Source: Oscillospiraceae bacterium
Lineage (GTDB): Bacteria; Bacillota; Clostridia; Oscillospirales; Ruminococcaceae
Assembly: GCA_031281115.1 (NCBI GenBank)
Contig: JAITFV010000312.1
Span: 1-14,136, forward strand
Length of the DNA stretch: 14,136 bases
Reading direction: 5' to 3'
The position numbers were made by a program, and so were the translations under genes. Every line of letters starts with the position of its first letter. Position 1 is the first letter of the stretch. Below the pieces are notes generated by a model. The model was given only the letters and a program-made list of their open reading frames with translations, was not told the DNA's origin and did no database searches. Below are positions 1 to 6,971 of the stretch, piece by piece.

Positions 1-6
1 ATTACA

Positions 7-2124
7 CTAACTGTCAACTGCTGATTCTCCGCTGTCAACCGCTGTTTCGTACCCGCAGCCTTCAACCGCGCAGTACAGCTTGCCTTTTTTGCCGCCTTTG
101 CGGAATAATTTCTTTTGGCAGGTCGGGCAAGATTCGGAAACGGGCGTATCCCACGTCATAAAACCGCAATCCTTAACGTTCTCGCAACCGAAATAAGGTT
201 TACCTTTTTTGGATTTTTTACCGAGCATTTTTCCGGCGCATTTCGGACATTCGCCGCCTGCCTCGTTGACAATTTTTTTTGTGTGCTTGCACTCCGGGAA
301 ACCGGAGCAGCCAAGGAATTTCCCGTAAGGACCTATTTTTATTGACAGAAACTTCCCGCATAGCTCGCAGGGAATATCAGTCGGCTCGTCGGGAATTTTT
401 ACCCGCTTGCCTTCCATTTCCTTTTCGGCTTTGGTGAGCGTTTTCTCAAACTCACCGTAAAACTCACGCAGAACCGCAGTCCATTCCTCGGAATTGTGTT
501 CGATTTTATCCAAATCCGTTTCCATCTGCGCCGTAAATTTTGTGTCTACTATATTGTCAAAATGTTCCTGCAGTAAGTCGGTGATTACCCGCCCTAAAAT
601 CGTGGGTTTAAGCTGTTTCTGCGCTCTTTCAATATACTGCCTGTCAAGTATTGTTGTGATTGTCGGCGCGTAAGTTGATGGTCTGCCGATGCCGTTTTCC
701 TCAAGCGCTTTGATGAGGCTCGCTTCGGTGAAGCGTCCGGGCGGCTGCGTGAAATGCTGGTTTCCTTCCACGCTTTCGGCTTTTAGTTTTTCATCTTTCG
801 TGAGCGCGGGAAGCGCGGTAGTGCCGGTTTCACCGGTTTCAGAACCCTCACTCTCACTCTCGTCAACATACAGTTTCATAAAACCATCAAACTTAACCGT
901 GAAACCGTTGGCTTTAAATAAGCAGCCGTTTGCTGTTATATCCGCCGAAACTGTGTTTAACTGCGCGTTTTCCATTTGGCTCGCCATGAACCGCTCCCAA
1001 ATAAGCTTGTAAAGCTTATACTGGTCGCCCGAAACATGACCTTTTATCTGCTCGGGCGTAATATGCGCGTCTCCGGGACGAATAGCTTCGTGACCGTCCT
1101 GCGAGTTCGCTTTGGATTTAAAAACCCGCTCACCGGCAAAAACATATTCTGCGCCGAACTTCTGCTTAATCAGCTCCCTTGCCGCTAATTTCGCCTCGTT
1201 GGAAATGCGCAGGCTGTCGGTTCTCATATAGGTAATGAGTCCGATTGCGCCGTGTTCAGGCAGCTCCACTCCCTCGTACAGTTCCTGCGCTGTTTTCATG
1301 GTTCTGCGCGAATTGAAAAATAACTTCCGCGAAGCTTCTTGCTGAAGCGTTGAGGTCGTGAACGGCGGTGCAGGAAGTTTTTTTCTTGTGGATTTTTTTA
1401 TCGCCGAAACGACAAATTCTGCGCCTTCAAGGCGTTTTAAAATTTTATCGGTGTCTTTTTTATTATTAAGCTCTATTTTTTTACCGTCAACTTCGGTGAG
1501 TTTAGCAGGAAACGGCTTTTTTCCGCCTGAAGCAAGCAGCGATGCATCTATGCTCCAGTATTCACGGCTTTTAAAATTCTCGATTTCCTTTTCACGGTCA
1601 ACAATAATCCGCACGGCAACCGATTGCACCCGCCCCGCCGATAAGCCGCGGCGTACTTTTTTCCACAAAAACGGACTTAGCATATAACCCACGATGCGGT
1701 CAAGGATTCTGCGCGCCTGCTGCGCGTTTACAAGCCCCATATCAAGCCCCCGGGGACGCGCCATACCGTCTTTAACACCGGTTTTTGTGATTTCATTGAA
1801 AGTCACGCGAATCGGTTTTGCAGCGTCAAGGTTCAAAATATGCGCCAAGTGCCACGAAATCGCCTCACCTTCACGGTCGGGGTCGGTCGCGAGGTAGACG
1901 CTGCCTGATTTATCCGCCTGCTTTTTTAAGTCGCGGATTAACGTGGCTTTATCCTTTTTATTTTCATAAACCGGCTCAAAATCATGCTCTATATTTACGC
2001 CGAGCTTGGATTTCGGCAAGTCGCGGATATGCCCTACCGAAGCCATAACTTTAAAATTCTTGCCGAGATATTTCCCGATTGTTTTCGCTTTTGCAGGCGA
2101 TTCTACAATGATTAAGTCAGACAA
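7..2124 (-). CDS. topA: DNA topoisomerase I (type IA)
   Basis: Relaxes negative supercoils by breaking and rejoining one DNA strand through a 5'-phosphotyrosine. The 705-aa product is full length for the Firmicute form. The Toprim domain is at the N-terminus, with Glu8 in IVESPAKA and the acidic cluster D81-x-D83-x-E85 in ATDPDREGEA. The catalytic Tyr299 is in GLITYMRTDS. The LSAGRVQSVAVR segment lies near residues 161-172. Three Cys4 zinc ribbons follow at the C-terminus (CELC, CPKC and CPTC starts), then a short tail with AVDS repeated. The start is TTG, preceded by AAAGGAG 8 nt upstream. Only 2 nt separate it from the stop of the methyltransferase gene, so the two are almost certainly cotranscribed and translationally coupled. 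The stop is 7 nt from the window edge, so nothing can be said downstream. Confidence 0.97.
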   Translation of the reverse strand: MSDLIIVESPAKAKTIGKYLGKNFKVMASVGHIRDLPKSKLGVNIEHDFEPVYENKKDKATLIRDLKKQADKSGSVYLATDPDREGEAISWHLAHILNLDAAKPIRVTFNEITKTGVKDGMARPRGLDMGLVNAQQARRILDRIVGYMLSPFLWKKVRRGLSAGRVQSVAVRIIVDREKEIENFKSREYWSIDASLLASGGKKPFPAKLTEVDGKKIELNNKKDTDKILKRLEGAEFVVSAIKKSTRKKLPAPPFTTSTLQQEASRKLFFNSRRTMKTAQELYEGVELPEHGAIGLITYMRTDSLRISNEAKLAARELIKQKFGAEYVFAGERVFKSKANSQDGHEAIRPGDAHITPEQIKGHVSGDQYKLYKLIWERFMASQMENAQLNTVSADITANGCLFKANGFTVKFDGFMKLYVDESESEGSETGETGTTALPALTKDEKLKAESVEGNQHFTQPPGRFTEASLIKALEENGIGRPSTYAPTITTILDRQYIERAQKQLKPTILGRVITDLLQEHFDNIVDTKFTAQMETDLDKIEHNSEEWTAVLREFYGEFEKTLTKAEKEMEGKRVKIPDEPTDIPCELCGKFLSIKIGPYGKFLGCSGFPECKHTKKIVNEAGGECPKCAGKMLGKKSKKGKPYFGCENVKDCGFMTWDTPVSESCPTCQKKLFRKGGKKGKLYCAVEGCGYETAVDSGESAVDS

Positions 2125-2126
2125 AA

Positions 2127-2909
2127 TTATTTCTCCTTTTGCTGTTCATATATGATAATCGAAGCGGCGACTGCCGCATTCAAGGATTCTGCGTTTTTTA
2201 TGGGAATATAAATCTGTTTATCACATAAATCTATTATTTCCGCGCTGATTCCCGCACTCTCGCCGCCTATAATAATTACGCTCTTCGCGGGGATTATAAA
2301 ACTGCCGAGTTTTTCTGCGCTTTCGCTTAAAGTTGCGCCGATAATTGTAAAACCTTTTTCCTTTACTCCCGGCAAAAATTCCGCAAGTCCACATCTATAG
2401 ACAGGCAGCCGAAACACCGAACCCATCGCGCTTCTTATTACTTTTGGCGAATTAACATCTGCGCAGGATTCTGAAAGCAACAGCGCGCCCGCGCCGAAAG
2501 CATCGCAGCTTCTAATAATCGCGCCGACATTCCCGGGGTCTTGCATTCCGTCAAGCGCAATTATTCTTGCACTATTATATATTGTAGTCAATTTTAAAGA
2601 TTTGTCAAGCGGCGGAAGCGAAAAAAACACCCCTTGCGGCGACTTTGTATCAGAAATATATTCAGCCAAATCGTCGCTGATTATGTCTATATTGCATAAA
2701 TTTGCTGCTTTTTGACAGAAATTACTATTTTTTTCTGAAAATTTTTCTGTTATTAATATATTTTCCGGTTTTAAACCCGAGGCGATTGCTTCATAGAATA
2801 ATTTTTCCCCCTCAACAGCGAACTGCCCGTGTTCAAGACGGGCTTTCCTGTCGCGCATTAAAGCGCGGAAGTGGGCTATTTTTGGATTTTGGCGACTTGT
2901 GATTTTCAT
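2127..2909 (-). CDS. TrmH/SpoU-family rRNA 2'-O-methyltransferase
   Basis: Predicted SAM-dependent 2'-O-ribose methyltransferase with a SPOUT (trefoil knot) fold. The 260-aa protein has an N-terminal substrate-binding domain (about 1-100) beginning ITSRQNPKI, then the three SpoU motifs. These are MQDPGNVGAIIRS (Asn127, Arg133), IIGGESAGIS (Glu217, Gly220) and IPIKNAESLNAAVAAS (Ser242, Leu243, Asn244). I chose the ATG at 2909, not an upstream in-frame TTG at 2936, because homologues start at MKITSRQNPK and the AGAAAGGAC ribosome-binding element lies between the two. It resembles B. subtilis YsgA, which also sits near rplT, more than housekeeping RlmB, so 23S rRNA is the likely target. The exact nucleotide is unknown, so no symbol is given. 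The stop is 2 nt before the topA start. Confidence 0.9.
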   Translation of the reverse strand: MKITSRQNPKIAHFRALMRDRKARLEHGQFAVEGEKLFYEAIASGLKPENILITEKFSEKNSNFCQKAANLCNIDIISDDLAEYISDTKSPQGVFFSLPPLDKSLKLTTIYNSARIIALDGMQDPGNVGAIIRSCDAFGAGALLLSESCADVNSPKVIRSAMGSVFRLPVYRCGLAEFLPGVKEKGFTIIGATLSESAEKLGSFIIPAKSVIIIGGESAGISAEIIDLCDKQIYIPIKNAESLNAAVAASIIIYEQQKEK

Positions 2910-2986
2910 TTTTTCACCATGTCCTTTCTGCACCAACGAGAAATGAAAGGTTTCGTTTCCCCCGTTTTTGTATCATTTGTTTTCAA
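2910..2986 (-). promoter_or_regulatory. Conserved leader module, copy 1 (before the methyltransferase)
   Basis: The intergenic leader contains, in order, TTGAAAACAA (2986-2977), CGGGGGAAACG (2964-2954) and AGAAAGGAC (2929-2921), followed by 12 nt to the ATG. The same parts in the same order and spacing precede the genes starting at 3778, 4416 and 8121. The pair TGAAA/TTTCA can form a short stem around the CGGGG box. The initiation region can be read as a split Shine-Dalgarno sequence: AAGGA, CAT, then GGTGA close to the ATG. The function is not known. It could be an RNA regulatory element or a lineage-specific initiation signal. Confidence 0.55.
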
Positions 2987-3001
2987 CCTTATGTCCTTAC
3001 A

Positions 3002-3778
3002 TTAATAATATATCATAAACGCGCTTATTAAATATGCGCCTGCGAAAAGGCTCGCAGTGTTTGCAGCAATAGCATAAGTCGGTGCTTTCCACCAATGCTT
3101 TTTTGTTTCCTTCGGCTCTTTTTTAAGCAATATGGTAAATACCGCGATTTCAACTAAAAATATTATAATTTCCAACCCGATATAAGCTAAACCCCAATAG
3201 CCGCCCATTCCCATATTAGGATTGCTGAATATTATATTTAACCCGCCCTGCGTGATTAAATTTACAACTAAGAAAATCGTCCAGTTTCTCTTGCTTCTGA
3301 ACCCGAAAGCAAAGAAAATTAAGCCTTCTATAAGTAAGGTTAAAACGATTCGCATTACCACTAAAACCGCATTGCGAACTAAGGGAGTGCCGGGTATGAG
3401 AGTGCGGTTTGAGAGGCTCAAAGTAACAAGTCTGTGGTAGGTATTTTGCATTCCGAGCAGAGTAAACTCCAAGGTTTCGCCACCGGTAGTTACAACAAGC
3501 GTTGCTTCATTTAATTCTGTACGCCCGATAAAAAAAAGGCCGCCATCGCTATAAAAATGATAAAATGTATCGTTTGCCGGATTATTCTTTATAACATTTG
3601 CACTATATTGCGTACCGTCAGCTAAGCGCAGTGATAATTGCAAATCTTCAGGCGCATTACTCACCATTACAGTAAACATCGGCGGTTCAGCCGAGTTAGC
3701 GGAAGCCGCAAGCGGGAAAAGTGATATTGTAATAAATATAATCAAAAAAACAGCAATGAGCTTGATTGTTCTTTTCAT
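3002..3778 (-). CDS. Secreted-domain plus four-TM membrane protein of unknown function
   Basis: I do not recognise this 258-aa protein. It begins with a Sec-type signal sequence (MKRTIKLIAVFL, a hydrophobic core, then LAASA with likely cleavage after Ala27). An extracytoplasmic domain of about 105 residues follows (28-132), rich in beta-like stretches and containing no cysteine. Then come four predicted TM segments at about 134-160, 165-184, 192-218 and 232-256, separated by basic loops (RSKRNW; KKEPKETKKHWWK) that suggest cytosolic sides. I used the ATG at 3778, not an in-frame start at 3802, because it follows AAGAAAGGAC and begins a clean signal peptide. The gene sits between rplT and the rRNA methyltransferase, is on the same strand, and has one copy of the shared leader module. 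Function cannot be inferred from context. Confidence 0.85.
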   Translation of the reverse strand: MKRTIKLIAVFLIIFITISLFPLAASANSAEPPMFTVMVSNAPEDLQLSLRLADGTQYSANVIKNNPANDTFYHFYSDGGLFFIGRTELNEATLVVTTGGETLEFTLLGMQNTYHRLVTLSLSNRTLIPGTPLVRNAVLVVMRIVLTLLIEGLIFFAFGFRSKRNWTIFLVVNLITQGGLNIIFSNPNMGMGGYWGLAYIGLEIIIFLVEIAVFTILLKKEPKETKKHWWKAPTYAIAANTASLFAGAYLISAFMIYY

Positions 3779-3854
3779 ATTTTTATTAAGTCCTTTCTTC
3801 ACCAGCGAGGAATGAAAACAACGTTTTCCCCGTTTCAGTCGTATTTTGTTTCAA
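3779..3854 (-). promoter_or_regulatory. Conserved leader module, copy 2 (before the membrane-protein gene)
   Basis: TTGAAAC (3854-3848), CGGGGAAAACG (3832-3822) and AAGAAAGGAC (3799-3790) occur in the same order as in copies 1, 3 and 4, with 42 nt from the CGGGG box to the end of GGAC and 12 nt more to the ATG. It is closest to copy 1: both carry TTCATT(C/T)CTCG(C/T)TGGTG just before the AGAAAGGAC element, although the two genes are unrelated. A TATAAT-like -10 lies just upstream (about 3874-3879), but I see no convincing -35. Confidence 0.55.
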
Positions 3855-3876
3855 GCTTTTTGTCTTCCTGTAATTA

Positions 3877-4015
3877 TATAGTCCTTTAACTTAAAAAGCG
3901 TTTCGCTTTTTAAGTTAAAGGGGCTTGCGCTGTTGCGACAGCGCCCGCTGCACTCACGCAGCGGAAACCCGTTTAAATTGAAACTGTGGAACAGTTTTCA
4001 ATTTAAACGATTATA
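3877..4015. repeat. Multi-hairpin intergenic element, copy A
   Basis: A 139-bp non-coding stretch built almost wholly of inverted repeats. The outer arms TATAGTC (3877-3883) and GATTATA (4009-4015) pair over 7 bp with one G-T. Inside are a 17-bp perfect AT-rich hairpin with a 3-nt loop (3884-3920), a GC hairpin GCGCTGT/ACAGCGC (3927-3944), a GC hairpin CCGCTGC/GCAGCGG (3945-3964) and a 17-bp AT-rich hairpin with one bulged T (3971-4008). GGGCTT (3921-3926) can pair with AAACCC (3965-3970) around the two GC hairpins, giving a cloverleaf-like fold. Both ends match the element at 13058-13189 (17 of 24 bases at the left, 18 of 22 at the right). It could be a MITE-like repeat or a structured RNA. 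Confidence 0.7.
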
Positions 4016-4045
4016 CCGCGCCGGCTTTCTAAAAAGTCGGCGCGG
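4016..4045 (-). terminator. GC-rich hairpin after rplT, possible terminator
   Basis: The arms CCGCGCCGGCTTT (4016-4028) and AAAGTCGGCGCGG (4033-4045) form a 13-position stem with a 4-nt loop and one imperfect pair, 17 nt after the rplT stop. Position and stem strength suit an intrinsic terminator for infC-rpmI-rplT. However, the stem is followed by TATAATCG and not a T run, and the imperfect position is G-T on the plus strand but A-C on the minus strand. It may instead be part of the adjoining multi-hairpin element. Confidence 0.4.
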
Positions 4046-4062
4046 CGGTAATGTTGTAAAAT

Positions 4063-4416
4063 TTAAGCGTGAGCCTTGGCTTTTTCAACGAGTAAGGCGA
4101 AGCCGGCGGCATCATGGATTGCGATTTCGGAAAGCATTTTGCGGTTAAGGCTGATATCGGCCTTTTTTAAGCCGTAAATGAAAGTAGAGTAGTTCATGCC
4201 GTTGTTTTTGCAGGCTGCGGAAATTCTTGTAATCCAGAGCCTTCTGAAGTCCCTCTTTTTGAGTCTTCTGCTTATATATGCGTACTGAAGCGATTTCCAA
4301 ACTGCTTCTTTAGCGGTTTTGAAGAGCCTGCTTTTGCCGCCCCAGTAACCTTTCGCTTGTTTCAGAATTTTATTTCTTCTTTTGCGCGTAGCGAGCGCGC
4401 CTTTTACACGAGCCAT
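4063..4416 (-). CDS. rplT: 50S ribosomal protein bL20
   Basis: Ribosomal large-subunit protein that binds 23S rRNA early in assembly and, in several bacteria, represses its own operon. The 117-aa product has the usual length and the hallmark N-terminus [19 protein letters not shown], a long basic helix. It continues with [18 protein letters not shown] and the conserved [16 protein letters not shown] block (about residues 48-63). I chose the ATG at 4416. An in-frame ATG at 4464 would add 16 residues not found in bL20, and the AAGAAAGGAC element lies between the two. It is the third gene of infC-rpmI-rplT. Confidence 0.97.
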   Translation of the reverse strand: MARVKGALATRKRRNKILKQAKGYWGGKSRLFKTAKEAVWKSLQYAYISRRLKKRDFRRLWITRISAACKNNGMNYSTFIYGLKKADISLNRKMLSEIAIHDAAGFALLVEKAKAHA

Positions 4417-4502
4417 AATTTTACCATAGTCCTTTCTTAAGCAGTGCTGATTGTAAAGTTTCATCTTCCCCGATTCCGTAAGGAATATTAATCAGTTCGG
4501 GG
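4417..4502 (-). promoter_or_regulatory. rpmI-rplT intergenic leader: module copy 3 with possible pseudoknot
   Basis: In the minus-strand RNA, CCCCG (4502-4498) pairs with CGGGG (4472-4468). Inside this, ATTCC/GGAAT form a tight hairpin with a TTAC loop (4473-4486). The bulged strand holds CTGATT (4495-4490), which is exactly complementary to AATCAG downstream (4452-4447), so an H-type pseudoknot is possible. CGGGGAAG (4472-4465) and AAGAAAGGAC (4438-4429) then place it in the shared leader family, with 13 nt to the ATG. L20 is known to bind pseudoknotted operators in E. coli, so autoregulation is an attractive but unproven reading. Confidence 0.5.
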
Positions 4503-4519
4503 CAGTGCATTGTTAATTT

Positions 4520-4726
4520 TTATTTGTACGGCAGTAATGCTCTTACTTCCGCAGCGTTGCTTTTATCAACGTAATTCGCCTTGCGGCTCGTGCGCTTACG
4601 CTTAGTTGATTTTTGTGTAAGCCTGTGTATACGATTTGTGCGGCGGTACTTTATTTTCCCGCTTTTAGTCATTTTAAAACGCTTTTTCGCTCCGCTGTGC
4701 GTTTTCATTTTTGGTCCGCTTGCCAT
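4520..4726 (-). CDS. rpmI: 50S ribosomal protein bL35
   Basis: Small basic large-subunit ribosomal protein, 68 aa, close to the usual 64-66. The family signature PKMKTHSGAKKRFKMT is at residues 5-20 and the KSTKRKRTSRKA block at about 39-50. The start at 4726 gives a short MASG extension before PKMKTH. It is supported by GGAAAGG 8 nt upstream, whereas the internal ATG at 4708 has no ribosome binding site. It lies 70 bp after infC and about 100 bp before rplT in the standard ribosomal operon. Confidence 0.96.
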   Translation of the reverse strand: MASGPKMKTHSGAKKRFKMTKSGKIKYRRTNRIHRLTQKSTKRKRTSRKANYVDKSNAAEVRALLPYK

Positions 4727-4796
4727 TTTCTATACCTTTCCTTTCCGGCTTTACCTGAGCCATAGAATTTAATTCTCTCTGCACAGGAATCCATTC

Positions 4797-5324
4797 CTAT
4801 TTCTGTGTATCTTTTTTCGGTGCAAGAATAACATTTAAGTTGCGCCCTTCCATTTTAGAGGGCTTTTCAGCCGTACCGAACTCGGCACAGGCTTCAACAA
4901 ACTTTTTCATCAACTGCTCTCCGAGCTTCGGGTGTGTCATTTCTCTGCCTTTAAACCTGATTGTAATTTTTACCTTATCGCCGGCTTTCAGGAACTTCGT
5001 GGCGTGACCGACCTTGGTATTAAGGTCGTTAGTGTCGATATTAAGTGACATACGCACTTCTTTGAGTTCTACGTGCTTTTGGTTTTTGCGGAGTTCCTTT
5101 TCCCGCTTCGATTGCTCAAAGCGATGCTTCCCGTAGTCCATAATCCGGCACACGGGCGGATTCCCCTGAGGCGCGATTAACACAAGGTCTAAGTTCTTGG
5201 CGTCTGCCATTCCTTGCGCCTCTGTGCGTTTCATGATGCCGAGCACTTCGCCTTCCGCTCCCTGTACACGCACTTCCTCAGCTACGATTTGGTCATTGAT
5301 GAGCAGCTCCTTATTGCCGATAAT
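4797..5324 (-). CDS. infC: Translation initiation factor IF-3 (AUU start)
   Basis: IF-3 binds the 30S subunit, checks the initiator tRNA and start codon, and keeps subunits apart. The reading frame up to the first ordinary start (GTG at 5273) lacks the conserved family N-terminus. Extending in frame upstream restores NKELLINDQIVAEEVRVQG and reaches ATT at 5324-5322, right after an in-frame TAG. That ATT has GGAGGGAG 7 nt upstream. ATT is the known rare start of infC and the basis of IF-3 autoregulation. An alternative is ATC at 5300 behind AAGGAG. With the ATT start the protein is 175 aa, the normal size. The N-domain ends near the linker KREKELRKNQK. The C-domain includes KITIRFKGREMTHPKLG. 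It heads the infC-rpmI-rplT operon. Confidence 0.93.
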   Translation of the reverse strand: MIGNKELLINDQIVAEEVRVQGAEGEVLGIMKRTEAQGMADAKNLDLVLIAPQGNPPVCRIMDYGKHRFEQSKREKELRKNQKHVELKEVRMSLNIDTNDLNTKVGHATKFLKAGDKVKITIRFKGREMTHPKLGEQLMKKFVEACAEFGTAEKPSKMEGRNLNVILAPKKDTQK

Positions 5325-5341
5325 CTACACTCTCCCTCCGA

Positions 5342-5372
5342 ATAATAAAACGCGCCGGAGATTCTCCAACGC
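5342..5372 (-). terminator. Terminator-like hairpin in the infC leader (attenuator)
   Basis: In minus-strand RNA, GCGTTGGAG pairs with CTCCGGCGC across an AAT loop (5372-5352; 9 bp, two G-U), followed by GTTTTATTATT. It lies about 20-50 nt upstream of the infC start and about 110 nt downstream of the promoter, so full read-through is needed for infC expression. A GC-rich strand upstream in the leader (about 5436-5453) could pair with the 3' arm as an anti-terminator. This matches the known L20-controlled attenuation of infC operons in Firmicutes, but the L20 binding site was not identified here. Confidence 0.55.
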
Positions 5373-5492
5373 CTGCATAATCAAATATCGTGTGGGCAAT
5401 TATCAACCGCCCGATTGATTAAGTAAACGACCGCGCGCGGCGCATTTAAGCCGGCGGGTGAGAGAAATCTCTGCTTTTTTATTTACCAATAC

Positions 5493-5521
5493 ATTATACT
5501 ACAGGTTTTCGCGTTTGTCAA
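5493..5521 (-). promoter_or_regulatory. SigA-type promoter of infC-rpmI-rplT
   Basis: TTGACA (5521-5516), a 17-bp spacer and TATAAT (5498-5493) form a perfect consensus promoter on the minus strand. It is preceded by an A/T-rich tract (5527-5549) that could act as an UP element. Transcription would start near 5486, giving a leader of about 160 nt before infC. Confidence 0.9.
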
Positions 5522-5565
5522 TAGGTTATTTAAAATATTTTTTTTGAAGTGGCAGATGCTTCTGT

Positions 5566-6378
5566 TTACCCGCCAAGCTCATGCGCTCTCTTAGTGCAGG
5601 CTTCACAGGCGTTTTTCACGATTTGCTCGAATCCACCCGAGCGTAACGCTTCAAGTCCTGCAAGTGTAGTCCCGCCTTTTGACGACACCTGCGCTATAAG
5701 TTCATCTATGCCGAAACCCGATTCCGTGAGCATTTTCGATGCACCTGTGAGCGTTTTCGCAAACAGATTTAATGCAACTTTTTCATCAATTCCCTGCTCT
5801 GCGGCGTAATCCGTGAAACATTTTGAGAACAGGTAAATAAAAGCGGGCGAACTTGCGTTTATGCAAATAATTTCGTTCATTTTATCAAGCGGAACAACTT
5901 CAGCAGTGCCGCAGCTTTCAATTACAGAACGCGCAAAATCAAATTCTTTGCCGCTGACGGCTTCGTTGCGCGCGATTGCGCTCGCGCCCTCGCCGAGAAG
6001 CATAGGCATATTCGGCATTACAAGCACGACTTTTGCATCTGCGCTTGTGCGCTTGCAAATAAACTCAGCCGAAATCCCTGCACAGAGCGAAATCAAAACG
6101 CTATCCTGCGTTAAATGCGGCTTGATTTTCCCAAGCAGCTCGGAGAGCTGCTGCGGTTTACAGGCAAAAACAATATATTTGCACGACTTTGCAATTTCAA
6201 TTTCGCTTCCAAGTACAGAGAATTTGAGATTCGTGAGTTCTTCCCGTTTTTCGGGGAGCGCGTCATAAACATGAAGTTTAATTTTCCGCAATTTATCCGA
6301 AGCAGAAACCCAATTTTGAAAGCCTTTAATCAGCGCAAACCCCATATTACCCGCACCGATGAAACCTAAAGCCGTCAT
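5566..6378 (-). CDS. proC: Pyrroline-5-carboxylate reductase
   Basis: Catalyses the NAD(P)H-dependent last step of proline synthesis in the cytosol. The 270-aa product has the normal family length. The N-terminal Rossmann motif is GFIGAGNMGFALIKG (residues 5-19), and FACKPQQ near residue 71 matches the V.KPQ motif of the family. The C-terminal dimer and catalytic signature is VSSKGGTTLAGLEALRSGGF (about residues 231-250), with Lys where many members have Pro. The ATG overlaps the stop of the upstream ECF gene (ATGA), with GGGGAGAAA as ribosome binding site, so translation is coupled to that gene and therefore to its THF riboswitch. Confidence 0.95.
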   Translation of the reverse strand: MTALGFIGAGNMGFALIKGFQNWVSASDKLRKIKLHVYDALPEKREELTNLKFSVLGSEIEIAKSCKYIVFACKPQQLSELLGKIKPHLTQDSVLISLCAGISAEFICKRTSADAKVVLVMPNMPMLLGEGASAIARNEAVSGKEFDFARSVIESCGTAEVVPLDKMNEIICINASSPAFIYLFSKCFTDYAAEQGIDEKVALNLFAKTLTGASKMLTESGFGIDELIAQVSSKGGTTLAGLEALRSGGFEQIVKNACEACTKRAHELGG

Positions 6379-6971
6379 GATTTTCTCCCCCTGCCTGTAA
6401 TTCCGGTTTTATCAAAAGCGAGCTTTACCGCCGGAAGCAGCAACGCCATGAGTATAATATCGACGGGAAACTGAGCGAGATTTTTTGTAAGCCTGCCGCT
6501 AAAAAAAACAAAGAATGAGTTTGACGAAACACCGAGCATATAATACAAAACCGTAGTGTTTAAAATCATATGGCAGAGCGCGACAACCAATACTCGCGCT
6601 AAAATAATTTTTATTGTTTGGAAAACATTAAGGCGGGTTCTGCCCCAAAACCGCAAATCATAAAGAAGCATCCCATAAATTAACGCTTCCAGCATCTGAA
6701 TCGGGGTAAAAACAAGATTTATTCCCAGCCCTACAGCCATCGCAGTTATAAGGTCACAGGGTACAGCAGCGACCATTGCGGCTACGGGTCCGTAAAGCAT
6801 AGCAATAGAAGCTAAAGCAAGATAACCAAAGGTTATTTTTAGCCCCATAGTATTTACTGCGACAAATGTGTTAAGCACTACATATACCGCAACTAAAAGC
6901 CCTGTAACCGCAAGGCTGCGGGTGTTTTTAAGCTCCTTTGCCGAGTTTTTGAATATTTCTGAAAGTTTCAT
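6375..6971 (-). CDS. folT: Folate-type ECF transporter S component
   Basis: Substrate-binding membrane subunit of an energy-coupling-factor vitamin transporter. It pairs with a shared EcfA/EcfA'/EcfT module encoded elsewhere. The 198-aa product is highly hydrophobic with about six TM helices, as expected for S components. Family features are the first helix (SLAVTGLLVAVYVVLN), the KITFGYLALASIAMLYGPVAA stretch (about residues 46-66) and PCDLITA. The stop overlaps proC. Sequence alone suggests the folate group. The THF riboswitch directly upstream makes folate the best substrate call. The start ATG at 6971 follows AAAGGAGG, which lies inside a strong hairpin. Confidence 0.82.
   Translation of the reverse strand: MKLSEIFKNSAKELKNTRSLAVTGLLVAVYVVLNTFVAVNTMGLKITFGYLALASIAMLYGPVAAMVAAVPCDLITAMAVGLGINLVFTPIQMLEALIYGMLLYDLRFWGRTRLNVFQTIKIILARVLVVALCHMILNTTVLYYMLGVSSNSFFVFFSGRLTKNLAQFPVDIILMALLLPAVKLAFDKTGITGRGRKS

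Noticed and set aside
1358..1687. 109-codon plus-strand frame antisense to topA (with several similar ones at 115-345 and 689-1188)
   Set aside because: All lie inside topA, have no family similarity I can see, and mirror topA codons.
2920..4438. TTGAAAC boxes of the leader modules as -35 promoter elements
   Set aside because: No -10 occurs at 16-18 bp. That position holds the CGGGG box in each case.
4417..4464. Longer rplT start giving a 16-residue extension
   Set aside because: bL20 always begins MAR(V/I)K. The upstream in-frame ATG lies within the conserved leader module. The resemblance of this peptide to the pfkA extension follows from the shared nucleotide motif.
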